Assembly: GCF_029784135.1 (NCBI RefSeq) | Contig: NC_073746.1 | Location: 302,943,455 to 303,007,454, forward strand | From: Toxorhynchites rutilus septentrionalis | Lineage: Eukaryota; Arthropoda; Insecta; Diptera; Culicidae | Reading direction: 5' to 3' | Length of the DNA: 64,000 nt | Notes under the pieces: model-generated | Seen by the model: the letters and a program-made list of their open reading frames with translations, nothing else | The model's database searches: none | Told to the model about the DNA's origin: nothing | Shown: positions 8,634 through 20,899 of the stretch, piece after piece | Layout of the letters: the number at the start of each line of letters is the position of its first letter | How positions within the stretch are numbered: the first letter of the stretch is position 1 | Made by a program: the position numbers and the translations under genes

Positions 8634-11488
8634 GAGAATAAGGACCACTATTTATTTATCCAATATTTTGAGAAGTATTACGATTTGAAAGAATGTTATC
8701 TTACGATGAAAAATATCGCTGAATGAAAATAGCATTGTAAGTTGGTTATTTGAAGTTAGTTATTTCTGCCAATGAGAGTAAAAACAGCAAGGTTGTTGCT
8801 TTTAAAGTGCTCTACTGTTCCCTGACCAATACAATATCCCAGTAGTTACAGTCAAAATGTTGGTCTTCAAGTGCTTTTCGACTATTTTGACAATTAAGTC
8901 AATTGAATCTTTTCACAGTGCAACTCCCCAAGCGTCTCTGCAGTCACGCTATAATCACTTTCAACTAGCGCTATAATGGGAACGCATCGTTCAAAGGATA
9001 TAAATGTGCCAAAGCTAAAACAAATCCAAATTAATAATTCCATATCGCATGTGGCCCGGCCGAGAACACATGCTCGCTACTTGTTAATTAATATCCTCAA
9101 AGTCGAAAGCACACCCTTCGTAACCTGCGCCTGCTGATACGCTGATACCCTCTCCCACCCCAAAGCCTTCCGAACTCGCCTTCGGCTCGGTCACTTAATT
9201 AACCATATTTAATACACACTTTTTTTCTCTCTCTCAACATCACCGTTTACAACCATAAACTCTAGCTTCTAATAAAATTAGCCACAAAATCAATTATGTT
9301 CGTAATTTATGACCACGCGGTGGCCAGAAATCTCCGGCTCGCCAGGAAGGAGCACGAAACGCCGAAGCGAGACAGCAACAACAACCAGAAAACGGTCCGA
9401 ATCGAACGCAACAGAGTGCCATTGTGCCACCTCCATGACCACTGCGAAAGTTATTACGGGGTCCAATGCGAACACATTTCGGCACCCAAAATGTAAATAA
9501 TGTTATTAGCACCCTCCCCCACTCGCATTTGGCCGCGGTTTCGGCGGAACAAAACAAAGAAACCCGAACTCTCGATACTGGCGAAGCGCGGGACACAAAA
9601 CCTATACACAAACGTAATAAAAACATACGAATAATTAATAAAAGCTGATAGTTAACCCCGAACCCACGGTTTGTGTGCGCGTGTGCGTAGGTGTGTGTAT
9701 GTGTGTGTGTATCCGATGACCGCTTTCTGTGTTTGGTTTGTGGCCAATTTGAATGCCCGCGCGGCCGCGGTATATTAGCGTGCATGCAAACCGAAGGAGG
9801 GAACCAAAATGGCTCGCTGACTTATTAGCTTTTGTCTATGTCACGCCGTGGGCCGAGTGGGGGAGAGAACCAAACTTCCCCACCTCCGCCATGCAGCCAC
9901 AGGCCTATCGCCGCTATCGAACCCGCAGAACTTCAACTTGACCAACCGAAAAACGCGATCATAAAACAAAACTAAATTTTTTATACCCATTTATACGTTG
10001 CGACCGATGGGGGTTTGCCGGTTGACCGCGCACTTGGCCTGCGGGACTTCGGTTGCTTTGTGTTCGGGAATGACCCTTGCCGGTTGGCCGGAAGTAGCGC
10101 GTTTCGATTCGATTCGTTAAGATCTAATGGTCGGCTTATCGGGTCGGCGGAATCTCTTCCGGCTGATCCCCGCCGTCGTCCCCCCGTCGACTCTCGGCTG
10201 GCGATAGCGAGTTACAGAGTGGATTTAGAGTAGGTGAAGGTGGGAACCTGGTTTGAAATTTTTGATCGGAATGATGTCTAATTTTTCTTTTCGATAAATG
10301 CATAATACTGAAATTTGTTTCGCATAATCATGAGAACCAAAACAGTTGACGGAACCCATGGATTGTAACATTCAAGCTCATTATACTGCTTTGAAGTCGA
10401 ATTGAGTTCTACTCTGAATGGTGATAAATTTAAAATTCAAGAAGTGTTGAATCAGCAGCATTTGTTCTAATTTTTATTTATCTTATTTTGAATAACTGAA
10501 TAACAAAACTTTAATCGGAATGATAAGTTTTTAAAACATTACTCAACTTACTGCATGTTTAGTGTTTAGTGTTATTTTTGTTGTTGTACTGTAATTTTAG
10601 GTGATCCCAGCTGAACGAAGCTAATTTTATAGTGTTTCTCTTCAATTTAGGGTGGCTAGGTAGCTACTGGAACTACTCTGAACAGGCTATTCACTCGTTT
10701 TGCGTAAGAATGTTCAGTTGCTCTAGCGATTCCGATTCTTAATCACCGATTCTTTTTTCATAGTCTTCTTTGAAATTTTGGAATAGATAGATTATGGTGA
10801 ACGGAGTTCACGAAACAACAATGATAAAGCGCCAGAGGATTAGCTGGATTCCACTCTCTGGAAACACTGTGACCTTATTGTCTTTGTATCACTTTTTGAC
10901 TTTGGCCTTCGAGCTCCTTTTTTTTTATTTTGCAGTCTTTTGAGGCACTCTGTCGAACGAAGTAGGTATAAAACTCTCATTCATGAATCTGCCGGGAACG
11001 GTTACTTTTACTTTCATGTACGACCGGGCCGATGGTTCATTGAGGGAGTAACCAGTGGATGTTTAGCAGAGCCGTCGAATACCATTCGAAGTTTCATCGT
11101 GGTACTTGAGTCTATAATAACCATGGATACATCATTTCATGTAGAGTCCAGGATCGGCCAGGGGAAGCTCATCGGTAATCTGCCAATCCGCGACAGGAAT
11201 ATCCTGTGCCGGAAGATCTGCAGTCACCTTCTTTTTCCTTTATTTATTTAATTAGGCTCATGTGGATAAAGATCCATCATCAAGCAGTAGGTGAAAGGGG
11301 GGCAGTTTCGGACAACGCTTGTAAAAATTAAGTGGTACAATTTTCAACCAAATATAAGTAATTTAACAGCCTTTCCACCAACAGCTGTCATATGGTTTGA
11401 CATCTCCTGGTCGTTTATTACTTACGAAAACAACACAGTGCCCTTTTTTATACACGTTTCGAAAATTTTGAGCTTGAAGTTGTAAGTA
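8634..11488. other. Repeat-poor non-coding segment, GC-rich in part
   Basis: The part from about 9040 to 10240 is distinctly richer in G, C and CpG than its surroundings and lacks recognisable transposon sequence. Several short open frames overlap on both strands without any domain, as expected of GC-richer non-coding DNA. It may be intronic or regulatory DNA of a neighbouring gene, but the sequence alone does not show this. 10240-11488 is ordinary AT-rich sequence with nothing assigned. Confidence 0.4.
9671..9711. repeat. TG-rich microsatellite
   Basis: About 40 bases are dominated by GT dinucleotides, interrupted by gcgc, cgta and tat. Confidence 0.75.
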
Positions 11489-11703
11489 CAGGTCGGACTC
11501 GATTATATATAATCGCAATTTCACTTTCAACGTTAATTTTCGAATCCAATACATAATCGAATCACAAAAAAGCTATTTTTCTATTAATGTTTGACATTCA
11601 TACATTAATGAAAAAATTGTTTTCTTGAGATTCAATTATGTATAGGATTTGAAAATAATTGTTGAAAAAAAATGGTCGACTATATATAATCGAGTCCGAC
11701 CTG
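11489..11703. mobile_element. 215-bp pogo-type MITE, copy 1
   Basis: The left end CAGGTCGGACTCGATTATA and the right end are inverted repeats, and TA flanks both sides (11487-11488, 11704-11705). There is no coding capacity. The interior matches the MITE at 16993-17207 in reverse complement and the two have the same length, which marks a homogeneous family. Terminal sequence and TA target point to the Tc1/mariner/pogo group. Confidence 0.82.
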
Positions 11704-11896
11704 TATTTCCTTAATTCCTTTGTGAACGATTTTGAAATTTAAGTACACCACCTCAGTTAGTAAATAATATGAAATGAAAAAAGCGAGCAGACAATGGGGA
11801 AATGAAGGTCTATTTATTAGATACAGTTATGATTTGTCTTCGGATGGTGGTGGGGCCCATTCGGACACTGTTTAATACCTCAATAACATTTGTGCC

Positions 11897-12166
11897 GGAC
11901 GGCGCCAGTGGTTGTGTGGTTAGCGTAACAGCCTCACAATCCGATCGGCCCGGGTTCAATCCCAGCTGGCGTCGTTGGGATTTTCTGAGGCGAAAAATCT
12001 CTGGTTACGTCTTCCTTCGGAGGGGAAGTAAAAGAAGTTGGCCCGGCTCATGAGTTGTTGAGTCTGATAGGTAGGAACAGGTGGAGTCGCCTCCCTGATG
12101 TCGGTGATTGGCACTAAAGTGGCGGAAATAGGCCGACGAAAAATAAGCGAAGATAAAAAAAAAAAA
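11897..12166 (+). mobile_element. tRNA-derived SINE with perfect target duplication
   Basis: AACATTTGTGCC stands before (11885-11896) and after (12167-12178) the element. The 5' part carries a tRNA-like A box (gtgtggttagcg) and B box (GGTTCAATCCC), an internal RNA polymerase III promoter. The 3' end is an A-run following agcgaagat. Its length of about 270 bases and its tRNA head resemble culicine SINEs such as Feilai, although I cannot confirm the family name. As a non-autonomous element it depends on a LINE reverse transcriptase. Confidence 0.87.
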
Positions 12167-12178
12167 AACATTTGTGCC

Positions 12179-14393
12179 TGATTGTTGTTTACTAACAAAC
12201 ATCAATTTAGTCTGATTCTCAGACCTAATGATGGTTCGAATCTACAAAGAGAAAACCGATAGAACGAAGGTGAGATGGAAAGAGCTATCGAACTAGTTTC
12301 GAATAGAACGTTTTCGTGATTCTAACCAGGGCTCTGCATAGTCATAGTCAACTGACTATATCCATAGTCAGTTAGTAATGACTTTTGGCTTCTTCACGCA
12401 GTTTCTCCGCCAAAACGACTGAACAGTCAGTCGGGCGTTTAGTCACTATCTCCCTCTACCGACTCGACTATATCATTTCATTCTTCCCAGTCAAATTGTC
12501 CTCATTGCATTTTGAAATGACTTCCCCCAAACCGAATTCGTGCCTCTCTTTCTCTCTCCCATGTACATGTGCATGCATCGATGTTTGAGTTCAACGTGGT
12601 TTGACATACGCTACAGTTGAGCTAGATTCTTTTGTATCGTACACGAAAATTACTTACACGTTTAAAATAAAGTACAGTGTTTATGCGCTATTTTTTAAAC
12701 CGTCCATTGATAGGGTAACTTCTTTTCTTGCATCAGAAATCATGTTTTCGTTCCTCTTTATATGGACGTAAAAATAATATTGCGTACGCGGGTATGAATT
12801 AGTGTCAGGGGGAAAATGGAAGTGTGGATTGAAGTCAGTTGAATGAAGAGGTAGATTTGTACACTGAAGAAATAGTTTAGTAAAAGCAGCTACCAAATCT
12901 TTAGTAGCAAAAACATTGGTAAAATATACACATTTTTTGTAAATATTACCAAAATCGCGAAAAAACGATGTCAGACGCAATAAATATTCCTACCAGAAAT
13001 TCGTATATTTTACTTCATACCATTAGTAAGCTTGTTTTTATTGTCATACCTAACAACTGTGATGTGCGCACATCTGCAATCATCATTTGTCTTTTGGAGA
13101 CGAAGCGATTCGGAGGTAAGCATTTTGTTTTTATTGAATTTAAATATGTATTCATCTCCCCCGGTAGAGAATTTGTTTTCATATTTTCGGCGGGGAAAAT
13201 ATCGCAAGAAATTTTGATCCATATCAACATAATTAACCTAATTAACCATAATTACTATTTTTTTCTTTTTTAGCTGGCCTTGAAAATTATATGCAGTACC
13301 ATTATTCATCATAAACAAGTCGGAGATAAGTATTCTTTTTTTTTAAATCATTACATCATTACATCATCAGTCGGGAAACTATTTTCATATTCCCGCCGGG
13401 AATAAACATCAGTTATATTCTATACATTACAACACAATTGACCTTTTTCCTAGTCTTTACAGCTGACATCTTTCCAGACTCGTAATTCTTGTTTACCAAA
13501 TCCATCCAAGCTGTGGGATTGAAGGTAACGGTAAGTTTGTCGCTAACATTGGAATCTTTCTTCAACACATCATCGACCGCAAAAAAATTAAGGTGTACAT
13601 ACATAATTTATTGCATGTTCAATATCATTAACATACGCATTTCTTTTCTTCATAGGGACACGATAAAACAAAATACGGATGAAACGTGCTAATTCAACCG
13701 ACACTCTGCTAATCAGCTACCCCTGAATAAGCTGATTAGCAGAGTGTCGGTCGGTCTAAATAAGGCAAATCAAAGCGATGCAGCAGGAAGAGCAACGGAA
13801 ACTTGTTCGAGTACTTTGGAAATGCGTATGAAATTGATGCGGTTGTGGCTGCGACTAAACTTGTCTCTTGTACGCAGTTTATAGAATAATTGCTACGAGA
13901 ATTATTGATGTTATTAAGTATTGTTATTATTATTCACAACAATATTTTTTTCTATTATATAATAATTGATGTTGTTTATAGAATAAGTTATTAATATAAT
14001 GTATTCGAAATATGTGGAATTAAATGTAATCAAATACAATTTTTTAAATTATAACTAATTATCAAAAAAATATTGTCATTATCCCTGATGATTGCCTCTC
14101 ACAAATATGAAGCAGAATTTTCACTGATATTGCACCAATGTTGGACCAACAATTCTTTGTTTGTTTGACACTTGTGTCCACCATTCTTCTCTTGTAACAT
14201 GTACCAATGATTAGTAGGGTAGAAAATGACTAGAGAATTGGTAACATGTACCAAAAAATTCGTCATATTTACTAAATTTTCCTCTCACTGTATTCATTAG
14301 TCGAGCCAGTTCAAATAACCATTGACTGGACTAGTTCACCAGTCATCCTCGCTAGTCAACGCTAGTCAATTCATTTTCTAGTAAAGTCACTTT
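12179..14393. other. AT-rich non-coding segment with palindromes
   Basis: No gene is supported. At 12327 there is a CAGGGCTCTGCATAGTC run followed by tagtca/tgacta repeats, and similar ctagtcaac repeats recur at 14290-14390. These may be degenerate ends of one element, but no matching terminal repeat was found. A perfect palindrome at 13697-13751 is listed separately. Confidence 0.35.
13697..13751. repeat. Perfect 22-bp inverted repeat with 11-base loop
   Basis: The arms 13697-13718 and 13730-13751 are exact reverse complements around the loop acccctgaata. An RNA from either strand would form a perfect 22-bp stem. No terminator, transposon end or microRNA precursor context could be established. 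Confidence 0.85.
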
Positions 14394-14813
14394 TTGTTGG
14401 CGACGAATCAATTTCAAACAATCAAAAATCAATCAAAAAGTAATTGCACTTTAGAAACAATTGAATATCTCCGAGAAAATTGCGTAATTCACGTATCTTT
14501 TCCACCTTATGTCAATGCTCAAATGATTTCACCTACTGGAGCAGAGGTAGCAACTGACTCATCGGGTGATACAACAATGCTGCAAAACATTGCGTTTACA
14601 GCACAGATAGATTTTACTTTGGCAACTTTGTCCCCGGTAAATGTTGAACCTTTTCCAAAAACTTCACCGCGTAAAACCACCACTCGAAAACTAAAGAAAG
14701 CAAAATCACGAATTTTTACTGACTCTTATAGCAAGCAGTTTCCTTTCAGACAAATGATAAATAGAAAAATGCAGAATATGCTGGAAATAAGAGGAAACGG
14801 AAGTAATTGTTGA
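14394..14813 (+). pseudogene. C-terminal remnant of a pogo/jerky-like (CENP-B-type) transposase
   Basis: An open frame of about 139 codons contains a block LETIEYLRENCVIHVSFPP, which resembles the last part of the pogo-family DDE domain (family pattern: acidic-asparagine-histidine, then a helix and FPPH). A later PRK...KKAKSRIFTD stretch is common in the tail of jerky/pogo-like proteins. The expected catalytic aspartate and the HTSH residues are replaced, so it is inactive. No ATG is seen near the start, and the N-terminal and central transposase regions are missing. The pogo-type MITEs in this window could have depended on such an enzyme, but no terminal repeats adjoin this fragment, so that link is inference. 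Confidence 0.55.
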
Positions 14814-14994
14814 TAGACATAAAACTTTTTTTTTTCGTTGTCCGAAAGTGCCCCACACATGGGGCACATGCGAACAAAAAGGCAATTTTCAAAAATTCGA
14901 ATAAACCATTCGTAATCGCATCAACACACACCTCTAACACGCTCATATGATACATTGATGTCCACATGACAACCAGGATGAATTCGGGATTTTT

Positions 14995-17949
14995 TTTTGC
15001 CATCTTCCAAGCTCATCTCTGTTCCATTGGTTTTGCCAACTGGTGAGTGACTGCTGTCGGGAAATGAAGAAGAATTCCCGATACGCTATTTGTCTTTCAA
15101 AAACTGTGCCCTGCATACTACCCATCTTTTCTACCCACCGCTTTCTCATTACCAGGAATAGAGCAATGAGAAGGAATACAAATGAAAGTGATTCGAATAC
15201 TTTTATCAACAAACAAGAGAATTCAATGCATCCCTAATTTTGATATGAAAGTATGATGCTTTCGTCTGTTGCTTCAAGGATTGAATGGCTTGTATGCTGC
15301 TAAGACTATCCGAGAAAATAAAATAGTGATCAGGTGGTAAGGACTCAATGGTTCTAATTGCATGATATATTGCAGCCAGTTCGGCAACATACACTGAACA
15401 ACGGTCTTCAAGTTTATGGAAGCTAGTGTGATGTTCATTAATGATACCAAAACCAGTCAATCCGTTGATTATTGAACCATCAGTGAAAAACATTCTTGAA
15501 TAATTGATATGATTATATTTTGAAGCGAAAATATTAGGGATTAACGATGATCGAAGATGATCTGAAATGTCTCGAGTTTCGTTCTTCATAGAAAGATCGA
15601 AATCAACGGAAGATCTTCAGAAGTTCGGAAAGCTAACATTATTGAAGATGTCTGCTGAAGGTTTTATTTCTGGAGAAATGTACTGTAGCTTGTAGCTTCT
15701 GTAGCTTCTTACAATTCTCAATTACTAATGGGTTCATGATTTCGCTTCAGATTAAGAAGCGATAGGACAGTTCCCAAAACCGAACCTGCAGTTGTAAAAC
15801 ACCTGTCAGGACTTCAAGGCTCATGTTGTGTGTTGATTGCATGCACCCTAAGGCTAAACGCAAGCAACGATACTGTATCCTCTCCAGTTTAATGATGTGG
15901 GTTTTAGCAGCAGAACGGAAACAAAACGAACCATATTCCATGACTGACAATATTGCAGTTTTGTACAATCGTATTAGGTCTTCTGGATGAGTACCCCACC
16001 GTGTTCCAGTAACTGTCCGAATAAAATTTGTTCTCTGTTGACATTTTTATTCAGATACGCAATATGTTTTCCCCATGTACATTTAGAATCAAACTAAACT
16101 CCAAGATATTTGAAGCCTGTGGATTGAACGACGGTTTTGTTGAACAATTGAAACTGAAGATCGGGAGGTTGGTGCTTCCTAGAAAATACAACCATTTCTG
16201 TTTTCTCAGTTGAGAATTCAATACCTAGCTTCACAGCCCATGTAGATAAATTATTGAGGGAAATTTGCGGCGGTCTTTGCAAATCGATAGTTTTAGTATC
16301 TGATATGGATACAACACTATCATCTGGCAGTTGCCTCAAAGTACATCCATCTGCAAGATGATCATCTATATCATTCATATAGAAATTATACAGAAGAGGA
16401 CTTAAGCAAGGGCCTGGAGGGAGTTAGTCCTAGAAACGGCACAATTTCCATGAGAAAAGTGCATGTGGATAACAGATTAAACAGAAAGTTGTTTAAAATT
16501 GGTGAAAATCCATGGTTGTGAAGTTTGTCGGAAAAAAGTGAGTCAAACGCCCCTTTAATGTCTAAGAAAACAGAAGCCATCTGTTTTTTATTACCAAAGA
16601 TCGTCTGAATTTCGGAAGCGAGTAACGCGAGACTATCATTTGTCCTTTTGCCCTTGCGGAAACCGAACTGCGTATCTGATAAAAAGTTATTCGTTTCGAC
16701 CCATTCGTCTAAACGTCGGAGTATCATTTTTTCCAATAACTTTGGAAAAAAAAACTTTGGGTTTTGAATGGCTATTACTCTCACTTGCCTCCATTCAATA
16801 GGGACAATATTTTGCTCAATAAACTTATTGAGTAACCTTAATAAACGTTTCCTAGTGACGTTTGGAAGATTCTTCAAAAGATTAAATTTGATGCCTATGG
16901 AACCAGGAGCTGAATTATTGCACGAAAGAAGTGCAAGTGAGAATTCAGTCATTGAAAACCATGGCTCATTATTACTATTAGAAGACGATGTACAGGTCGG
17001 ACTCGATTATGTTTAGTCGACCATTTTTTTTCAACAATTTTTTTCAAATACTATACATAATCGAATCTCAAGTAAACATTTTTTTCATTAATGTATGAAT
17101 GTCAAACATTAATAGAAAAATAACTTTTTTGTGATTCGATTATGTATTGGATTCGAAAATTAACGTTGAAAGTAAAATTGCGATTATATATAATCGAGTC
17201 CGACCGGTATTACGAAATATGTCTTCTGCAGGGATAAAATCTGGACATACTTTTTTCGACAAAATGGAGAATCCATCGGTCGGAATACTCATTGTTTTCG
17301 TTTGTATGGTTTTTGTTTCGCCAGGACACCTGGCTGTGTTCCATAGGGTACTCATAGATGTTTCCCTTCACAAACCATTGACATATCGTCGCCAGTAACT
17401 ACGTTTTTTCTCTCCAATAAGATTTTTGAATTTGGTCTCCAAAAGTTCATACATATCAAAATTTTCCATTGAGCCATTTTTGCGAAAATTTTCGAAAGCA
17501 GAGGATTTCTTGAAATAAGCATCGAGCACTCTTTGTCCCACCAAGGAGCACCAGGGCGTCGGCGAAGTTTTGCACCAGGGAAACGTTTCGTTTGAGCTTG
17601 AATGGCAGTGTGGTAAATCAAACTAGCAATGAAATCATATTCTTCGAGAGGTGGAAGTTCAGGAGTCGAATTGAAGCTTTCTGATATAATACCAGCAAAT
17701 TTCTCCCAGTCAATATTATGGGTAAGATCGTATACAACTTCGACCAATTTCTGTGGGCACATATCATTGGCAATAGAAACAAGGATTGGTAAGTGATCGC
17801 TACCGTGAGGATCTTGGATTACTTCCCACATACAATCTGACGTTAAAGCGGACTAAAAATTTTAACGATTCGATTTTGGATTTAATACTTCTGCAGTTCC
17901 ATTGAATAACTTTAATTGTGTCTATATCGCTTATAGAACAATTAGGCAT
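14995..17949 (-). pseudogene. ORF2 remains of the second I-clade LINE
   Basis: The start ATG is at 17949 within ATGCCTAA, which also ends ORF1, as in the intact copy. The first 30 or so residues (with QWNCRS) are present. The sequence then jumps to the GSDHLP motif (about 17790), so about 170 residues of the endonuclease are deleted. Reverse transcriptase blocks lie at 16386-16952 and 16094-16378; FLDIKGAFDS remains, while the catalytic ADD reads PDD. RNase H at 15206-15589 keeps FTDGS, VAELAAI and FSDSL. Homology stops near 14995, within the region equivalent to residue 1110 of the intact protein. A 215-bp MITE at 16993-17207 interrupts it. It is non-functional. Confidence 0.85.
16993..17207. 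mobile_element. 215-bp pogo-type MITE, copy 2
   Basis: It starts CAGGTCGGACTCGATTATG and ends with the inverse (one base changed, CCGACCGG), with TA at 16991-16992 and 17208-17209. It is the reverse complement of the MITE at 11489-11703 with the same length. It sits inside LINE ORF2 and is therefore younger than that LINE. Confidence 0.82.
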
Positions 17950-18469
17950 CGAGAGAGAAAATGGTTGCAAGGAGGGGCCATTTTTCTGTCAAGAATTCAA
18001 ACAGTGCAGGAACCAAATTAACGATAATACTTTTGAGGTGCTCGGGAATGCTTAGAGCATCTAAAATGTGACTCGCAATACTTGGAAAGGTCAATAACCC
18101 AGCTTTGGAAGACCCGGACGGAATATTCACGTCTTTTTGTGTTCGCGGGGAAGTAAAACCAGGAGGTGTTTGCTTTGGAATTTTATCATTTCCAGAGGAC
18201 CTCTCAAGTGGTTTAACATTTTTTTGCTTCTTAAGTGGAGTCGGAGGTGTAAGAGGAGCGGAATTTGTTCTTTTTCTTGAGCCTCCCGGTATTGACATGA
18301 ATGCTTTTTCAATGGAAGTAAAATTTTCACAATCATCGGTTGGCAGAATTGCATAAGGGTTCTTTTGTGCTCCAGGATTAGGGGTCTCTTTTTCAACAGC
18401 CCTTTTTCTTTCCCCTGTTGGATGTGAACCACTGCGTCCATTATTCTGAACTATTGTGGTATATCCCAT
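17942..18469 (-). pseudogene. ORF1 C-terminal part of the second LINE
   Basis: The open reading ends in FSLDA and a stop that overlaps the ORF2 ATG by 8 bases, exactly as in the intact element, whose ORF1 ends ISLDA. The block NPYAILPTDD corresponds to NPYSILQNDE in the intact copy, and a proline/serine-rich region follows. The piece is cut off upstream by the LOA-like insertion beginning near 18480. Confidence 0.8.
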
Positions 18470-18479
18470 TTTTTTGTAC

Positions 18480-19505
18480 TCCGCTTCAAGCTTACCTACT
18501 GCTTATTGATGAAGAAGTAGACTGAAAGCTATAGCGAGATAGGTGCCAATCAGGAATACTCTGTTTGATAAATTTTATAATCCTGATTGGCGACGCAGAC
18601 CAAATTTCCTTGGGCTCCAGAATAGCCTTATCAAGGTATTTAAGTCTGCGTCTAGTTAGAGCTCCACAATTACAGAGCAAATGCTCCGAGGTTTCGCTTT
18701 GGGTATTACAAAAACGACAAATATCATCTTGCACTAAACCTATGTTTTTGAGATGGTATTTGCTCGGACAGTGTCCTGTTATAAGGCCTGTGATTGTGCC
18801 TAAGTCTTTCTTATTAAGACTCAGCAATTGTTGAGTAATTTTAATACTCGGCGTGATAAATTTTTTTGACTGGTTAAGTTGTACCGCCAACCAGTTGGCT
18901 AACACTTCCCGGTCTTCCCAGTTCTTCAGCTCACCTTTCAACACACAGTCAGATATTCCACAGAATGGTTCTGGACCAGTGAAAGGTAAGCGTGAGCCGT
19001 TTCTGGCAAGTTAATCTGCTCGCACGTTTCCCTCTATTCCACAATGGCCAGGAATCCAGTACAGTTGTACCGAACTTATCCGACTTAGTTGCCGTAAGAG
19101 GAGAATGCATTCCAAGACAATTTTTGAGGAGCATTTAAAAGCATTTAGAGCTTTAAGTGCCGCTTGACTGTCTGAGAATATGCAGATGTTAGCATGTCTA
19201 TATTTTCTTTTAAGGCAAACATTTGAGCATTCTATTATCGCAGCTATTTCTGCTTGAAAAACTGTTGGCCAGTTTCCCATAGCTACAGAGATTTTTGTTC
19301 TGGGACCATACACTCCAGCACCTGTTCTGATTCCCATTTTTGACCCATCAGTGTAGAACATGATTGAACCATTACGAACACTGGGACCGCCTTCATCCCA
19401 TATTGAACGAGAAGGTTCGATTACACTGTATACACGATGGAATGCAAAAAGCACACAACAAAAACCCCCCAAACAAAACAGTCCTTTATAGCATTTCAGC
19501 ATAAT
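18480..19505 (-). pseudogene. LOA/R1-like LINE ORF2 C-terminal fragment (RNase H)
   Basis: Minus-strand reading gives an RNase H domain with FYTDGS (about 19375), FQAEIAAI, IFSDSQAAL and WIPGHCGIEGN (about 19050). A tail follows with CRFCNTQSETSEHLLC, a CX2CX8HX3C-like cluster typical of the ends of LOA and R1 ORF2 proteins. One frame change near 19010 separates RNase H from the tail. The protein ends near 18492 with SSISSR. It is unlike the I-clade copies in this window, so it is a separate family. It lies within ORF1 of the second I-clade LINE, between its YAEML and NPYAIL blocks, as a 5'-truncated insertion. Confidence 0.75.
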
Positions 19506-19562
19506 TCATCTTGGATCGTTGTTTGAGAGAGTTCTTAGTTTGCTTAGTTTGCCTCCCGCGAT

Positions 19563-19826
19563 TTAAACGCTGGACACGCAGAAGATCGTGAACTTCTGCT
19601 TTGCAAAGAATACAGTTATCGGCATCTTCAGAGCATGATTTATCCTCATGCATCCCCCCACATTTTGCTTGTTGCTGTAGTGGGAGTCTGTATGTCCCAA
19701 TTGCTTACATTTCATAGAACTCATCACTTTGGGTACGTAAAGGCGCACCGGAAGCAAAACTTTTTCAATTTCCACGAACTGTGGAAGTGCTTTTCCGAGA
19801 AAGGTTACTCGAAACGAACCGAAGTA
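19563..19826 (-). pseudogene. ORF1 zinc-knuckle part of the second LINE
   Basis: Residues SFRVTFLGKALP and LPVRLYVPKVM align with SFRVTFEGSALP and LPVRLFVPRVM of the intact ORF1, and the first knuckle follows with CKQLGHT. The knuckles are damaged and frameshifted. Further downstream, the KQRSKMNYAEML block at about 19500-19540 leads into the LOA-like insertion. Confidence 0.75.
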
Positions 19827-20897
19827 TAGTAATGCATCGAAATCCGGACGCTTAAGCGCTCACGAATATAACTTCAACTACTAAAAAATATTGACATATC
19901 ATAGCACTAAAAATTAGCGTTCCTATGGAATTAGAAGGCCTTCGTCTGTGTTATGAATCACAGAACTCCACAAAATCATGTTATATTTGTTCAAAATTTG
20001 AAATTTCTTTCATCGTGTCGTGATTTTAAATCCGGACACTTTTTTAATCATGCTTTTAAATCCGGACACTTTTGCTTTTAAATCCGGACACCTTTTTTTT
20101 TGCAATTCTTTGAGAGAAATTATTTTTTAATTTTTAAGTAGCGGGATCAAATGGAAACGGGTTTGGTACAAAAGTTTTTTATTAATCCAATTATTTTCAC
20201 AAGATGATTACTACAAGATGGCGCCATTTATATATATTTTCAAAATACTATCAATATGGGTATCAAAGTTGATACCCCATATTGATGGGGTTTAGGGAAA
20301 ATATGAAATCCGCCATTTTACAGCAGCCGCCATTTTGGATTTTCAAGATTATGAAATACGTAGTTTTATAATGACTGCAGAGATAAAGGTGTGTTCCAAA
20401 TTTCAGATCAATTGGTCAACAGGGAAGGAGTTAAATTCCTATTAATGTGGGACAGCGCTACAGACAAAGTTACGAAGTTACCCACGTACACACAAACGGG
20501 TCATATAATCGACCCCGACCTGTATACCGAAGAGTTTTGCGCTTTCCCGTATCGACAATCTTTGCTCCACACTCCATACTCCATACTAAGACATCCAACA
20601 TACCTTTATGCAACTCCCTCAATGAGAAATTTAATCGTCAACTTCTGACCGTCCGGATTTGAAATCATTTTCTGAATGTGCTTTTTATTCCGGACGTTGG
20701 TTTGTGAAATTCACATTGATTTTTGATTTTTAACATTTTTTTTGTTAACAGTTAGGTACCATGTTTGACACTAAACTGAACTGACACAACAGTAACTATC
20801 AGTCACATCAATTCAACATGCCAAAAATTTCATGGTTTTGGCATAATATTGAATGTAATGAAAAAGTGTCCGGATAAAAAAACGTCCGGCATCACTG
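19827..20897. mobile_element. Non-autonomous TA-flanked element with CCGGAC repeats
   Basis: TA at 19825-19826 and 20898-20899 flanks ends TAGTAATGC and, inverted, CAGTGATGC, each followed closely by CCGGAC. Subterminal aaatccggacac units recur three times at 20030-20095. Removing the element rejoins LINE ORF1 (QY then SFRVTF), which supports the limits. About 1.07 kb, with no transposase. The interior near 20270-20350 matches the tandem family at 33600-34075. Probably Tc1/mariner-class. Confidence 0.72.
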
Positions 20898-20899
20898 TA

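Noticed and set aside
9290..9790. Overlapping open frames on both strands in GC-rich DNA
   Set aside because: Low complexity or domain-less on every frame; long frames are expected by chance in GC-richer DNA.
12327..12400. Possible hAT end (CAGGGCTCTGCATAGTC with tagtca repeats)
   Set aside because: No inverted partner or 8-bp duplication was found. The similar ctagtcaac runs at 14290-14390 are too degenerate to prove a pair.
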